DNA from: Desulfuromonadaceae bacterium | GTDB lineage: Bacteria; Desulfobacterota; Desulfuromonadia; Geobacterales; Pseudopelobacteraceae | Length of the DNA: 54,849 bases | Assembly: GCA_028681335.1 (NCBI GenBank) | Contig: JAQUIT010000023.1 | Location: 1 to 54,849 of the forward strand | Reading direction: 5' to 3' | Made by a program: the position numbers and the translations under genes | Shown here: positions 1-6,891 of the stretch, one piece after another | How the letters are laid out: the number at the start of each line of letters is the position of its first letter | How positions within the stretch are numbered: position 1 is the stretch's first letter | Notes under the pieces: generated by a model | What the model was told of the DNA's origin: nothing | Databases searched by the model: none | What the model saw: only the letters and a program-made list of their open reading frames with translations

Positions 1-335
1 TTTGCCAGCAATCCAACCTTCATTCCGGTAGACTTCAGATAATTCAACACCTGAGAACGATGCTCCCCGGTTAGTTCTCGCAGTGCTTTCAGTTCGACAA
101 TAATTTTGTCATAACAGATAAGATCAGGTTTGTAGAACTGCTTTAATTCTTCCCCTTTGTAATACAGCTTGAGTTCCTGCTGAGGAGTAAAAGGGATTCC
201 CCTTAATCGAAGTTCCTTTTCAAGGCATTCTTGATAGACCGCTTCAAGAAATCCACAGCCAATTTCACGATACACCTCAAATACGGCTCCCTGAATTGCG
301 TAGCATTCTTCCCTGAATATTATTTTGTCTTCCAT
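1..335 (-). CDS. GxxExxY family protein (partial, C-terminal end beyond window)
   Basis: The frame opens at an ATG (333-335) and runs off the left edge, giving about 111 residues. The N-terminal part has the family hallmark: a helix ending in EVYREIGCGFLEAVYQ, then the segment PFTPQQELKLYYKG. A nuclease-like core follows, with PDLICYDKIIVELKAL and later GEHRSQVLNYLK. The D...ExK arrangement resembles the PD-(D/E)XK nuclease superfamily, to which GxxExxY proteins (PDDEXK_3) are assigned. The cellular role of the family is not established. A short AAAGG-like stretch precedes the start, inside a small TTTCGTG-type repeat array. The gene lies directly downstream of a KilA-N remnant, in DNA that looks accessory. 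Confidence 0.85.
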   Translation of the reverse strand, partial: MEDKIIFREECYAIQGAVFEVYREIGCGFLEAVYQECLEKELRLRGIPFTPQQELKLYYKGEELKQFYKPDLICYDKIIVELKALRELTGEHRSQVLNYLKSTGMKVGLLA

Positions 336-360
336 TTCGTGCCTTTCGTGCTTTTCGTGG
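335..360. repeat. Three imperfect TTCGTG tandem repeats at the GxxExxY gene start
   Basis: Three imperfect copies of a 9-10 bp unit with core TTTCGTG lie end to end just upstream of the GxxExxY start codon. They also supply its putative ribosome binding region. They mark the boundary between that gene and the KilA-N remnant, so they may be a junction or insertion scar. No function is shown. Confidence 0.5.
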
Positions 361-376
361 ACAACAGCTTTTCCAC

Positions 377-577
377 TCATCGGTTACCGCCATATCTGCC
401 CGCAGTTGCTTTGATGCCGATGGCATTGGTTTTTTCGCCCCACTCTTTCACACTGATCTTGTAACTCTTGAGGCCTGACTGACTTTTAATTGCGGCGAAT
501 TCGCCATAATTAAAGTTCGGGTTATGGACTCTTTCCCAGATACCGAGGAACACGACAGTGTTTCTTAAACCCATAAC
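377..577 (-). pseudogene. KilA-N domain protein remnant
   Basis: The translated segment contains RNTVVFLGIWERVHNPNFNY, then FAAIKSQSGLKSYKISVKEW, then TNAIGIKATAGRYGGNR and a stop. This matches the middle of KilA-N DNA-binding proteins of phages and mobile elements. In those the N-terminal start-to-LTD segment precedes this part, and the RYGGT(F/Y)AH motif continues into a C-terminal domain. Here both flanks are missing: the frame begins inside a terminator hairpin and stops immediately after RYGG. It is best read as a decayed fragment. The break coincides with the repeat array before the GxxExxY gene. Only about 60 residues remain. Confidence 0.7.
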
Positions 578-618
578 AAAAAAACCGCTCAAACCGGTAT
601 TTTCCCAGGTTCGGCGGC
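578..618 (-). terminator. Rho-independent terminator reading leftwards
   Basis: On the minus strand a broken stem (CCGC and AACC arms pairing with GGTT and GCGG) is followed by seven Ts. It lies downstream of the small minus-strand gene at 831-1019 and directly upstream of the KilA-N fragment. It may end that small gene's transcript. Confidence 0.55.
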
Positions 619-830
619 TTTTATTAATTATCCAGTTATTCCATCAATTCCCATCCTTAAATCCATAACATAGCCCTGAAAACAGGATAGTGCGTTCACG
701 AAATCATGACAAAAATGATTTCTAACTTACTAAAAGTTTTTCACATTACTCCGGCGATTCACGCATGTCAACGAGTTACGGCGGAAGCCATGGCACAAAT
801 GCGGCGGCCGGACAATCCTTCTTCAAAACA

Positions 831-1019
831 TCATGGGAAGTCTTGGACTGTATCTCCTCCAGACTCCGTATCCCGCTCTTTTTCGCATATCGGGCAGACG
901 TAAAAAGTCCGGCTGAGCTTCATACCACAACAGGTCCACTCCCCAGAGCTGGCAGGTTTCTCTGACTCATCCCACGGATAAGGGTCTCGGCTGTAGTTGT
1001 GTCCGATTTTTTTAGACAT
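831..1019 (-). CDS. Small Cys-rich protein, possible zinc ribbon (62 aa)
   Basis: I do not recognise a named family. The start is well supported by AAGGAG four bases before ATG (1017-1019). The protein has a CC pair in GEWTCCGMKL and a CPIC motif in FYVCPICEKE. This Cys2-Cys2 spacing could form a small zinc ribbon or rubredoxin-like knuckle. Codon phase and ribosome binding site favour a real gene, but length and composition allow doubt. It stands alone, with a minus-strand terminator some 210 bp downstream. Confidence 0.5.
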   Translation of the reverse strand: MSKKIGHNYSRDPYPWDESEKPASSGEWTCCGMKLSRTFYVCPICEKERDTESGGDTVQDFP

Positions 1020-1526
1020 GTTACTCCTTGGTAGTCAGCAGATTCGATCTTCTCTGATAAGTTTAACGATATGTTCGTTATATACTATCCGGAGTATTTA
1101 TGCCTTTTTTACCCCAATTGTTTAGTAAATGTCAGCGATGTCCGGTTTGGTCTTTGCATTTAGCCTCCCCTCCCTTGACGGGAGGGGATTGAGGGGTGGG
1201 AGAAGCTGCCGTCAGTATCAAATATGGCAAACTCCCCCACCCCCTAGCCCCCTCCCGCAAGGGTAGGGGGGACTTTTAAGGTAATTGCAAAAAACTAACC
1301 GGAAGCCGCTGAGTAAATGTATACCGAAGGTTGGTGTTATAATGATGCCGATAAGAAAGAACGTGTGGACTACTGCTAGGAACACTGGATAGAATGGGAA
1401 GCGTACCAACTTGACGGCTAAATCATCTGGTGACGACGCAGACAGAGGCGGCTCCCTCACAACTCCCGTGAACCTGCCGGACTATGACAATACTGATTCC
1501 TATAAAACTGGAGATGTAAAACCGAC
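1020..1526. other. Gene-free stretch with a GC-rich repeat
   Basis: No convincing gene is seen. The open frame on the minus strand at 1218-1460 is built largely from the C-rich repeat and has no ribosome binding site. The stretch holds the composite inverted repeat listed separately, and the leader of the DUF4942 gene. Confidence 0.6.
1164..1273. repeat. Composite inverted repeat (BIME/REP-like)
   Basis: The left half (1164-1200) is a hairpin of CCTCCC against GGGAGG with a GATTGAGGGGTGGG tail. The right half (about 1234-1273) is an inverted, slightly diverged copy starting CCCCCACCCCCTAG and ending in GGGTAGGGGG. About 33 bp of ordinary sequence separate them. Two head-to-head REP-like units of this kind are typical of dispersed chromosomal repeats. 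Copy number elsewhere cannot be seen from this window. Confidence 0.65.
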
Positions 1527-2312
1527 ATGAGTACCGACCTCGCTATACGCGAATCGCTCCCTGCGCTTGTTGCCTGTTACCAACAGGCAGAAGCGGAAGT
1601 TCGCCAGGCATATGACCTGCTGGAGGCTGCGGAAAACCGTCTGCAAAGCGGCTTCATGGATCTCGGGTGCCATTGCTTTAGCACCAACCCACGGGACTAT
1701 TGCAAAGTTGGCTCACCGGCAGCTGATCTGGTTATGGAAACAATCAAGATTGAAGCCTGGCGAGTGCTGGTGGAGAGAATGGAACTAAGACGGGTGCTCT
1801 CGGTGAAACGCCGGAAGGAGTTGGATGCTCAACTCCAAAATGGTGACAAGCTCCCTGATATTACAGAAGAAAACATTGTGGGTATGTTACAGGACAATCT
1901 TGCCAGTATCGATTCGTACATGAAAGAGGCAATTCATGAGGTGTTCGACTTCCTCCGCCCGCACGGATCCGCTCTGAAGGCAAACTCTGAGTTTGAACTT
2001 GGAAAGCGTGTTATTCTGCGACATGCAGTAACTCCTGGCTACATAAAAGGAACCTTTCAGGTTGCATACCGGAACGAACCGGAACTGACCGCATTGGATA
2101 ATGTGTTCTCTGTCTGTGACGGAAAAGGAACGATCAAAACCTACAGGGGAGAGCTCTGTGATAAGATTTCAGAAAGCAAGGATGGTCTGGGGGCAACTGA
2201 GTATTTTCGGTTCCGATGCTGCCAGAATGGAAATCTTCATTTAGAATTCAAGCGCCTTGATCTTGTGAGCCGGTTAAATGCTGCAGCCGGTGGTAACAGA
2301 CTGAAAGGGTAG
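1527..2312 (+). CDS. DUF4942 domain-containing protein
   Basis: This 261-residue protein has an N-terminal helical part (LRQAYDLL-like, residues about 10-45) and a C-terminal block ending EYFRFRCCQNGNLHLEFKRL then LVSRLNAAAGGNRL. That block is the conserved end of DUF4942 proteins, which are frequent in phages and integrative elements and are sometimes fused or adjacent to DNA methyltransferases. No catalytic motif is visible here and the function is unknown. A GGAG lies about 13 bases before the ATG. The neighbourhood (KilA-N remnant, GxxExxY, dispersed repeat) fits an accessory island fragment. Confidence 0.75.
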   Translation: MSTDLAIRESLPALVACYQQAEAEVRQAYDLLEAAENRLQSGFMDLGCHCFSTNPRDYCKVGSPAADLVMETIKIEAWRVLVERMELRRVLSVKRRKELDAQLQNGDKLPDITEENIVGMLQDNLASIDSYMKEAIHEVFDFLRPHGSALKANSEFELGKRVILRHAVTPGYIKGTFQVAYRNEPELTALDNVFSVCDGKGTIKTYRGELCDKISESKDGLGATEYFRFRCCQNGNLHLEFKRLDLVSRLNAAAGGNRLKG

Positions 2313-2319
2313 GCAACGT

Positions 2320-2493
2320 ATGTGCGGATGTTGTCTGGCACATGGGTTAAAGTTGAAAGCCGGCCAGAGCCTGTCTCAGGTATTTGTGTATGAAGTAGAA
2401 CTGACCAGGAAAGGAGTAATCGTCTCAGGTGCAACAATCTCCCATCGAACTACCGATATTATGTTCTTTGAGCCATTCGTTGATCAGCCCTGA
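2320..2493 (+). CDS. Possible small protein downstream of DUF4942 gene (57 aa)
   Basis: An open frame starts seven bases after the DUF4942 stop. It begins MCGCCLAHGLKL, continues with LKAGQSLSQVFVYEVELTRK, and ends near FFEPFVDQP. The ribosome binding site is poor (AGGCA). Its last 70 bases overlap the 3' end of hgcB on the opposite strand, which argues against a conserved protein. The beta-strand-like composition and the close spacing to the upstream gene are the only support. Confidence 0.3.
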   Translation: MCGCCLAHGLKLKAGQSLSQVFVYEVELTRKGVIVSGATISHRTTDIMFFEPFVDQP

Positions 2494-2715
2494 GGCGCAG
2501 CCGACGCCGCTCTCAACCTGAATAGCCGTAACCGGGCAGTTGATAGCACAGGCTCCGCACTCCATACAGGCATCAAGTTCTACAATAGTAGCAGTTTTTC
2601 CCGCCATAGAGAAAACCTGATGGGGACAGACGTTCGTACACATTTCACAGCCGATGCACTTCTCTTGATCCAGTTTCAGGGTCGCCACTTTTCGCAGGTA
2701 AGTAAAACCTTTCAT
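2425..2715 (-). CDS. hgcB: HgcB, ferredoxin-like mercury methylation protein
   Basis: HgcB is the 4Fe-4S partner of HgcA. It is thought to reduce the corrinoid and to help pass Hg(II). The 96-residue protein has two classic CxxCxxCxxxC clusters (Cys 20, 23, 26, 30 and Cys 50, 53, 56, 60). It also has an isolated conserved Cys (73) and the C-terminal vicinal pair CC (94-95) that separates HgcB from ordinary ferredoxins. It starts 12 bases after the hgcA stop, behind an AGGAGG-type site, so the two genes are clearly cotranscribed. The family assignment rests on these motifs and on the hgcA neighbour. Confidence 0.93.
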   Translation of the reverse strand: MKGFTYLRKVATLKLDQEKCIGCEMCTNVCPHQVFSMAGKTATIVELDACMECGACAINCPVTAIQVESGVGCASGLINEWLKEHNIGSSMGDCCT

Positions 2716-2727
2716 TCTAGCCTCCTT

Positions 2728-3870
2728 TTACAGAAACCTGCTTCCGATCAGTAAGAGAAGACAGGCGATAATGGCACTACCCATAACAGGCAGTGCCAGC
2801 CGCATCTCTTTTTTCACACCGGAACGTGATGTGAATGTTGTGCACCCTGTAAAGTTGAGAGCGTAGAAAGCGCTCACGGCAGGCATTCCCAGCAGTGCGG
2901 CAAATATCGTCGGGCCTGTAAACCCACTTCTGCCGATAAAGACCGAGAAAACCAACGCCCACACCATCCCTGCTATGGCACCTTTGATGGAAAAACTTCG
3001 ACCCGGCAGCCAGGGAAGAAGCAATGGGGCGATGACGATACCGGCCAGCACCGCTCCAAGATATCCGGTAACAGCTGCAACAGCAGCAGTTGCGCCGCCA
3101 AAGACAGATACCACGAATGCTAATGCTGCCATGATAACAGCGGATACTTTCATGGCGCCTACAAGTTCTACGGGGATGAGAATGAGGCGTTCCCTCAAAG
3201 AAAATGTTAGTTCACGCATGGCTTGTGTAGCGACCATGCCATTATCAAGATACTCCGGCAGGTCTTGAGCACGGATTGTGGCATACCTTATGGTAAAGCC
3301 CGTCCTCTTTTTCACCTCATGAGCCGCAATCCCCGGAGCTCCGAGAATTGGGAGCAACAATTGCCTGTGCGCTACAAGCTTCGCCAGCTCGGAGTGCCGT
3401 ATCCTTTCAATCAGCTCCAGAGTTCCAAACGTTCCTTTACCCGCGGCACACCACACATTGATACCGAATGTCTCCAGAACAAGGAGCCACACGTCTCTCT
3501 CTGCCATCTGTTGCCGTACAAGGTCATAGCTCATCTTGTAATTGGCAGTGACAAGCACAGGAGCTTCCGCAGACGGGTGCCCAACAGCATAAAGCCCTGG
3601 TGGAACGATGTAGTCCATTCGTCCAATTCCCCACCGTGCCTTGCAGGCTCCGACATTATCCGCAAATGACAGCGTGGTTCCAATTCGGGGAATTCGGCCC
3701 ACACCGGTCAGGTACCACTCTTGAAATCCCGGGACCTTTTCATCAATGACTCCGCCACCTGCGGAAGTTGGTGGTCCTCAACAGGGTGGTTTTTCGCTGT
3801 GGCCTGATGCCGTGGTGCCGCACTCATTTTGCGTTGCGATTGTCTCAATGACCTCATTCTGGTTTTCCAT
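2728..3870 (-). CDS. hgcA: HgcA, corrinoid mercury methyltransferase; candidate selenoprotein (Sec31)
   Basis: HgcA transfers a methyl group from a corrinoid to Hg(II), making methylmercury. The signature NVWCAAGKGTFG is at about residues 138-149, with Cys141 the expected lower-axial cobalt ligand. It lies in the soluble corrinoid-binding domain and is followed by several membrane segments (about 235-375). I place the start at ATG 3868-3870, behind AAAAGGAG at good spacing. This gives 380 residues if the in-frame TGA at codon 31 (3778-3780) is read as selenocysteine, making ...KPPC-Sec-GPPT. The frame is open from there to the normal stop, and no ATG, GTG or TTG lies between the TGA and the GTG at 3702. 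That GTG has no ribosome binding site and falls within the conserved GRIPRI region. A SECIS-like hairpin follows the TGA. The alternative is a nonsense mutation. The gene is followed at once by hgcB. Confidence 0.9.
3749..3768 (-). promoter_or_regulatory. Candidate bacterial SECIS hairpin after the hgcA UGA codon
   Basis: Counting the U of UGA (3780) as 1, bases 13-32 of the mRNA can pair as ACU, a bulged U, then CCGC, loop AGGUG, then GCGG and AGU. The GGU of the loop lies at positions 22-24. In the E. coli fdhF element, as I recall it, a bulged U and a loop GGU sit in the same register and contact SelB. A competing fold (CCACC with GGUGG) is possible. Pairing was done by eye. Confidence 0.65.
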
Positions 3871-4039
3871 ACGAAGTTCTCCTTTTGCTATAATAGCACC
3901 ATCACCGCCCACCGCCATAGGACCTTTTCTGTAACCACGGGTACAGCGGATGAACAGGGATGGGAGCTGAAGCGGAGAAATCGGGGGGACATTGGGAACA
4001 GGCTTCAATAATTGACCAACCAAAGCCGCCCCACAGGTA

Positions 4040-5596
4040 TCAATACAAATTCTGCTGTTTCTTATCGGACTCTTCCTGCCCGGCCGTTGACGGAGGAATC
4101 GGCGTACGGTTCTTCACCGCAAACACCTCAATCCCCGCCTTGGTCTCCAGCGGGCAGACATTCTCGCAGATGCCGCAGCCATTGCAGATCTCCTCAACGA
4201 CGTACGGCTCCTTAACCGTCCTGACACGGCCGTCCAGCCCCATGACCTGCACCTCCCGGGAACGGATGGCTTTCTCCGGAATCGGGCAATGCTCTTCGCA
4301 GACAATGCAGTCGATCTTGCGGGCATACGGCAGACAATGGTTTTTATCGAAGACCGCCTTGCCGATCACTTCGCGCCGCTTGGTTTCAACAGGAAGGGAC
4401 GGAATCGCCCCGGTCGGACAGACCTGGCCGCAGAGAGTGCAATTATATTCGCAGTATCCCAGCCGGGGGATGAGCAGCGGGGTATAGATCCCCTCTAGCC
4501 CGGCTTGATATGCCGCCGGATACAGGGCATTCTTCAGGCAGACCTTCATGCATTCACCGCAACGGACACATTTCTTCAGAAAATCATCCTCATTCCGCAC
4601 CCCGGGTGGACGCAGCAGGCGTGACTGCTTTTCGGGATAGCGGAAACGGATCGGGAGCGCCAGCAGCAGGCCACCAGCCATCCCCCCCAGCAGCAGACGC
4701 CGCTCCGGCAACAGCGGACCACACCCCTTCAGTTTCAGAGCAGGACGAAATGATATCCTCTCATGCGGACACCCCTGCAGGCATTCCATACAGAGGATAC
4801 ACTCCTCCTTGCGCAGAACATCCTGATCGAAGCTGGTGGGGCACAGCTGGCGGCACTGTCCGCAATCGGAGCACAACGCCTGCGGCACTCTGCTGAAGGG
4901 GGAAAAACGCGCCAGCCAACCGAGCAGCGTCCCGAGCGGGCAGATGTTGCGGCACCAGTTGCGCGTTTCAAACCGCTCCAGGGCGATAATGCCGAGGAGA
5001 ATTGCTGTTGAAAGGAGCGCCAACGGGTAGAGCGTGTCGCGGAACGGCAGCAGGTTGTCACGAATCAGGTTGTAAGCAGGTGCCAGAGTATCCCGCCGCT
5101 CACCGATCATACGGTACAGTCCGACCCACCCTTCTCTGCTGGCAAGACCGAGCACCGGGTAGAACAGAAACGTCAGAGCACGCAGCAGAATGGCAATAGG
5201 GTCCAGCAGTCCACTCAGATTGATATTGAACAGCGATGCCGACAGGAGCGGCAGCAGCAGCCAGTATTTAAAGTTACCTTTGAGCGCCCTGATCGGAGCC
5301 GTCTTGCGGATTTTTGAAGTCACCAGGTCGAGAATTGTACCCAGGGGGCAGATCCAGCCACAGAAAAAGCGTCCGAGAGCCAGTGTCGCCACGGTCATAA
5401 GCGCGGCTGGAAACAGCAGCCAGCTCCATGACTTTGCGGCAAGCAGATAGCTGAACAGCACCAGCGGATCGGCCCTGAAAAAGGAATTGACCGCCGCATT
5501 AATATCATCGCGGCCACGGTATTCGGTCTGAACGAACAGTATCAGGAACAGCGCCAGTAAGATAAGCTGGCAGATGCGGGCGGCGGTGGGCTTCAT
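4040..5596 (-). CDS. NapH/NapG-like membrane polyferredoxin fusion (518 aa)
   Basis: Residues 1-225 are a NapH/CcoG-like membrane domain with about five hydrophobic segments and the twin CxxxCP signatures FFCGWICPLGT (79-83) and NWCRNICPLGT (215-219). Two 4Fe-4S clusters follow (CSDCGQCRQLC at 242-252, CILCMECLQGC at 266-276). After a further hydrophobic stretch (301-315) comes a NapG-like half with clusters near 343-353, 386-393, 430-437 and 471-481. The protein should carry electrons between the quinone pool and a soluble or periplasmic acceptor. Its partner is not shown. It starts four bases after the DUF362 gene, so the two form one operon. hgcA lies 169 bp downstream in the same direction. 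Confidence 0.85.
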   Translation of the reverse strand: MKPTAARICQLILLALFLILFVQTEYRGRDDINAAVNSFFRADPLVLFSYLLAAKSWSWLLFPAALMTVATLALGRFFCGWICPLGTILDLVTSKIRKTAPIRALKGNFKYWLLLPLLSASLFNINLSGLLDPIAILLRALTFLFYPVLGLASREGWVGLYRMIGERRDTLAPAYNLIRDNLLPFRDTLYPLALLSTAILLGIIALERFETRNWCRNICPLGTLLGWLARFSPFSRVPQALCSDCGQCRQLCPTSFDQDVLRKEECILCMECLQGCPHERISFRPALKLKGCGPLLPERRLLLGGMAGGLLLALPIRFRYPEKQSRLLRPPGVRNEDDFLKKCVRCGECMKVCLKNALYPAAYQAGLEGIYTPLLIPRLGYCEYNCTLCGQVCPTGAIPSLPVETKRREVIGKAVFDKNHCLPYARKIDCIVCEEHCPIPEKAIRSREVQVMGLDGRVRTVKEPYVVEEICNGCGICENVCPLETKAGIEVFAVKNRTPIPPSTAGQEESDKKQQNLY

Positions 5597-5600
5597 GTCA

Positions 5601-6485
5601 CTACGCCCTTACTACCCTGATCTTGTCCAGATTCATCTCTCCGAGGCCACGCTTGTAAGCGGCAACCGTCACCGGAATATCGGCCGGCTTCATGCCGAAC
5701 AGTGTCGTAGCATAGGCGTCGGCAGCAACGATATCGGTCGAAGCGATCACTTTGTTAAGCACCCTGACATCGGCAATATTTCCCCCCTGTGGACCGTGGG
5801 CGGTGAGGATCCGGGTTGCATCGATAACGGTGAGGTGGCTCTTCACATGCGCATTGAGATCGGCCAGGGCTGTATCCAGGTTGCGGTGAATGTAGCCACG
5901 GTTGCCACCCATGATTCCCATGATATTTTTCAAGCCGAGCGTCAGCTTTGAAAGCCCGTGATGTTTTGCTACCGGCACATTGATATACACATCGGCCAGA
6001 AGCACCTCGTCATACAGCTCCCATTCCTGCAGAAACGCGCCGTTCAAAGCGACTTTCCTGAAACGCTCCGTCTCAATATGCTTGCACTCCACCCCTTTCA
6101 TCCCTTTCAAGGCCGCCTCAATGCCGCTGCTGACATAACAGCGGCGGGGATCGTTGCAGGTATTATCAAATACTTTGACTTTTTTAGCCCCTGCAGCCAG
6201 GCACTCCTCCACAACCGCCCGTACCACCAGGGGATGGGTATTGGCAGCAAACCTGACGGAGCGGTCCCACCCCATGTTGGGTTTGACAACGACCACATCA
6301 CCAAGCTTGACAAACCGCTTCATGCCACCGACCGCATTGATGGCTTTTCTGGTTATGGCAGCATAATCGCCCCCCTCCGCCACAGCGACCAGCGATTGTT
6401 CGCGAGCTGCAAGAGCTTCCTTAATCAACGCTGGAGCCAGTAAGATAGCGGTTCCAGTGGCTTTTATGAATGTACGTCTGTTCAT
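5601..6485 (-). CDS. DUF362 domain protein with Tat signal
   Basis: The start is ATG 6483-6485, behind GGGGAGG. It opens with MNRRTFIKATG, a twin-arginine signal followed by a hydrophobic run, so the protein is probably exported folded. The mature part has DUF362 features: VVVKPNMGW, the segment AGAKKVKVFDNTCND, and a C-terminal YINVPVAKHHGLSKLTLGLKNIMGIMG block. DUF362 proteins often accompany 4Fe-4S proteins, and their reaction is unknown. The tight spacing to the polyferredoxin implies a shared redox function. An upstream in-frame ATG (6533) would bury the Tat motif and is less likely. Confidence 0.85.
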   Translation of the reverse strand: MNRRTFIKATGTAILLAPALIKEALAAREQSLVAVAEGGDYAAITRKAINAVGGMKRFVKLGDVVVVKPNMGWDRSVRFAANTHPLVVRAVVEECLAAGAKKVKVFDNTCNDPRRCYVSSGIEAALKGMKGVECKHIETERFRKVALNGAFLQEWELYDEVLLADVYINVPVAKHHGLSKLTLGLKNIMGIMGGNRGYIHRNLDTALADLNAHVKSHLTVIDATRILTAHGPQGGNIADVRVLNKVIASTDIVAADAYATTLFGMKPADIPVTVAAYKRGLGEMNLDKIRVVRA

Positions 6486-6891
6486 ACAAACCTCCCCTGA
6501 TCGTTTTTGCCGCAAATCCTGCTTAACGTGCACAGCTAAAAAATTCGCTTCGATACGGATCAGCTATGGTTACGTTGTTGTTTGCAGTACGGAAGTAATT
6601 ATATCAGCAGTTCGGAATATTACACGTGATTATGAACGCTGGGGCGAGAACCGGCGAAAGCCCCTTCATTCTTGCCTGTGAAGGGGTCAAACTCTTGTCC
6701 CGCAGCAAAAGCATGATATCCTTCCGACAGGGTGACAAATCAGCATCAGCGAGCAGGTAACAGGTCGGCATATACACCTGTAATCGTGTTGACAGCCCGC
6801 TCCATGCGTAGCGACAAATGGCGCTCTTTGGAAGCAGGCTCAGATGGCTATTTACTGAGCTGAGGCAACGTTGCCATCAGTGGAGGGAATC
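6486..6891. other. Intergenic region between divergent DUF362 and histidine kinase genes
   Basis: No gene is seen. At 6661-6686 there is an 8-bp perfect inverted repeat (CCCCTTCA against TGAAGGGG, 10-base loop) without a T-run on either side. It may be a regulatory hairpin or operator. Both divergent promoters must lie here, but I cannot place them with confidence. No riboswitch consensus was recognised. Confidence 0.5.

Noticed and set aside
1218..1460. 80-residue minus-strand frame
   Set aside because: Its C terminus is translated from the GC-rich repeat (PPYPCGRGLGGGG) and there is no ribosome binding site.
2728..3702. hgcA starting at GTG 3702 (324 residues)
   Set aside because: No ribosome binding site precedes this GTG, and the conserved N-terminal domain continues upstream of it. 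ATG 3870 with AAAGGAG is far better if the TGA is read through.
3871..4039. Cobalamin riboswitch before hgcA
   Set aside because: No B12-box or matching core was recognised by eye in the 169 bp between the polyferredoxin and hgcA.
3960..4487. Long plus-strand frame opposite the polyferredoxin gene
   Set aside because: It is antisense to a clear multi-cluster Fe-S protein and has a shadow-like composition.
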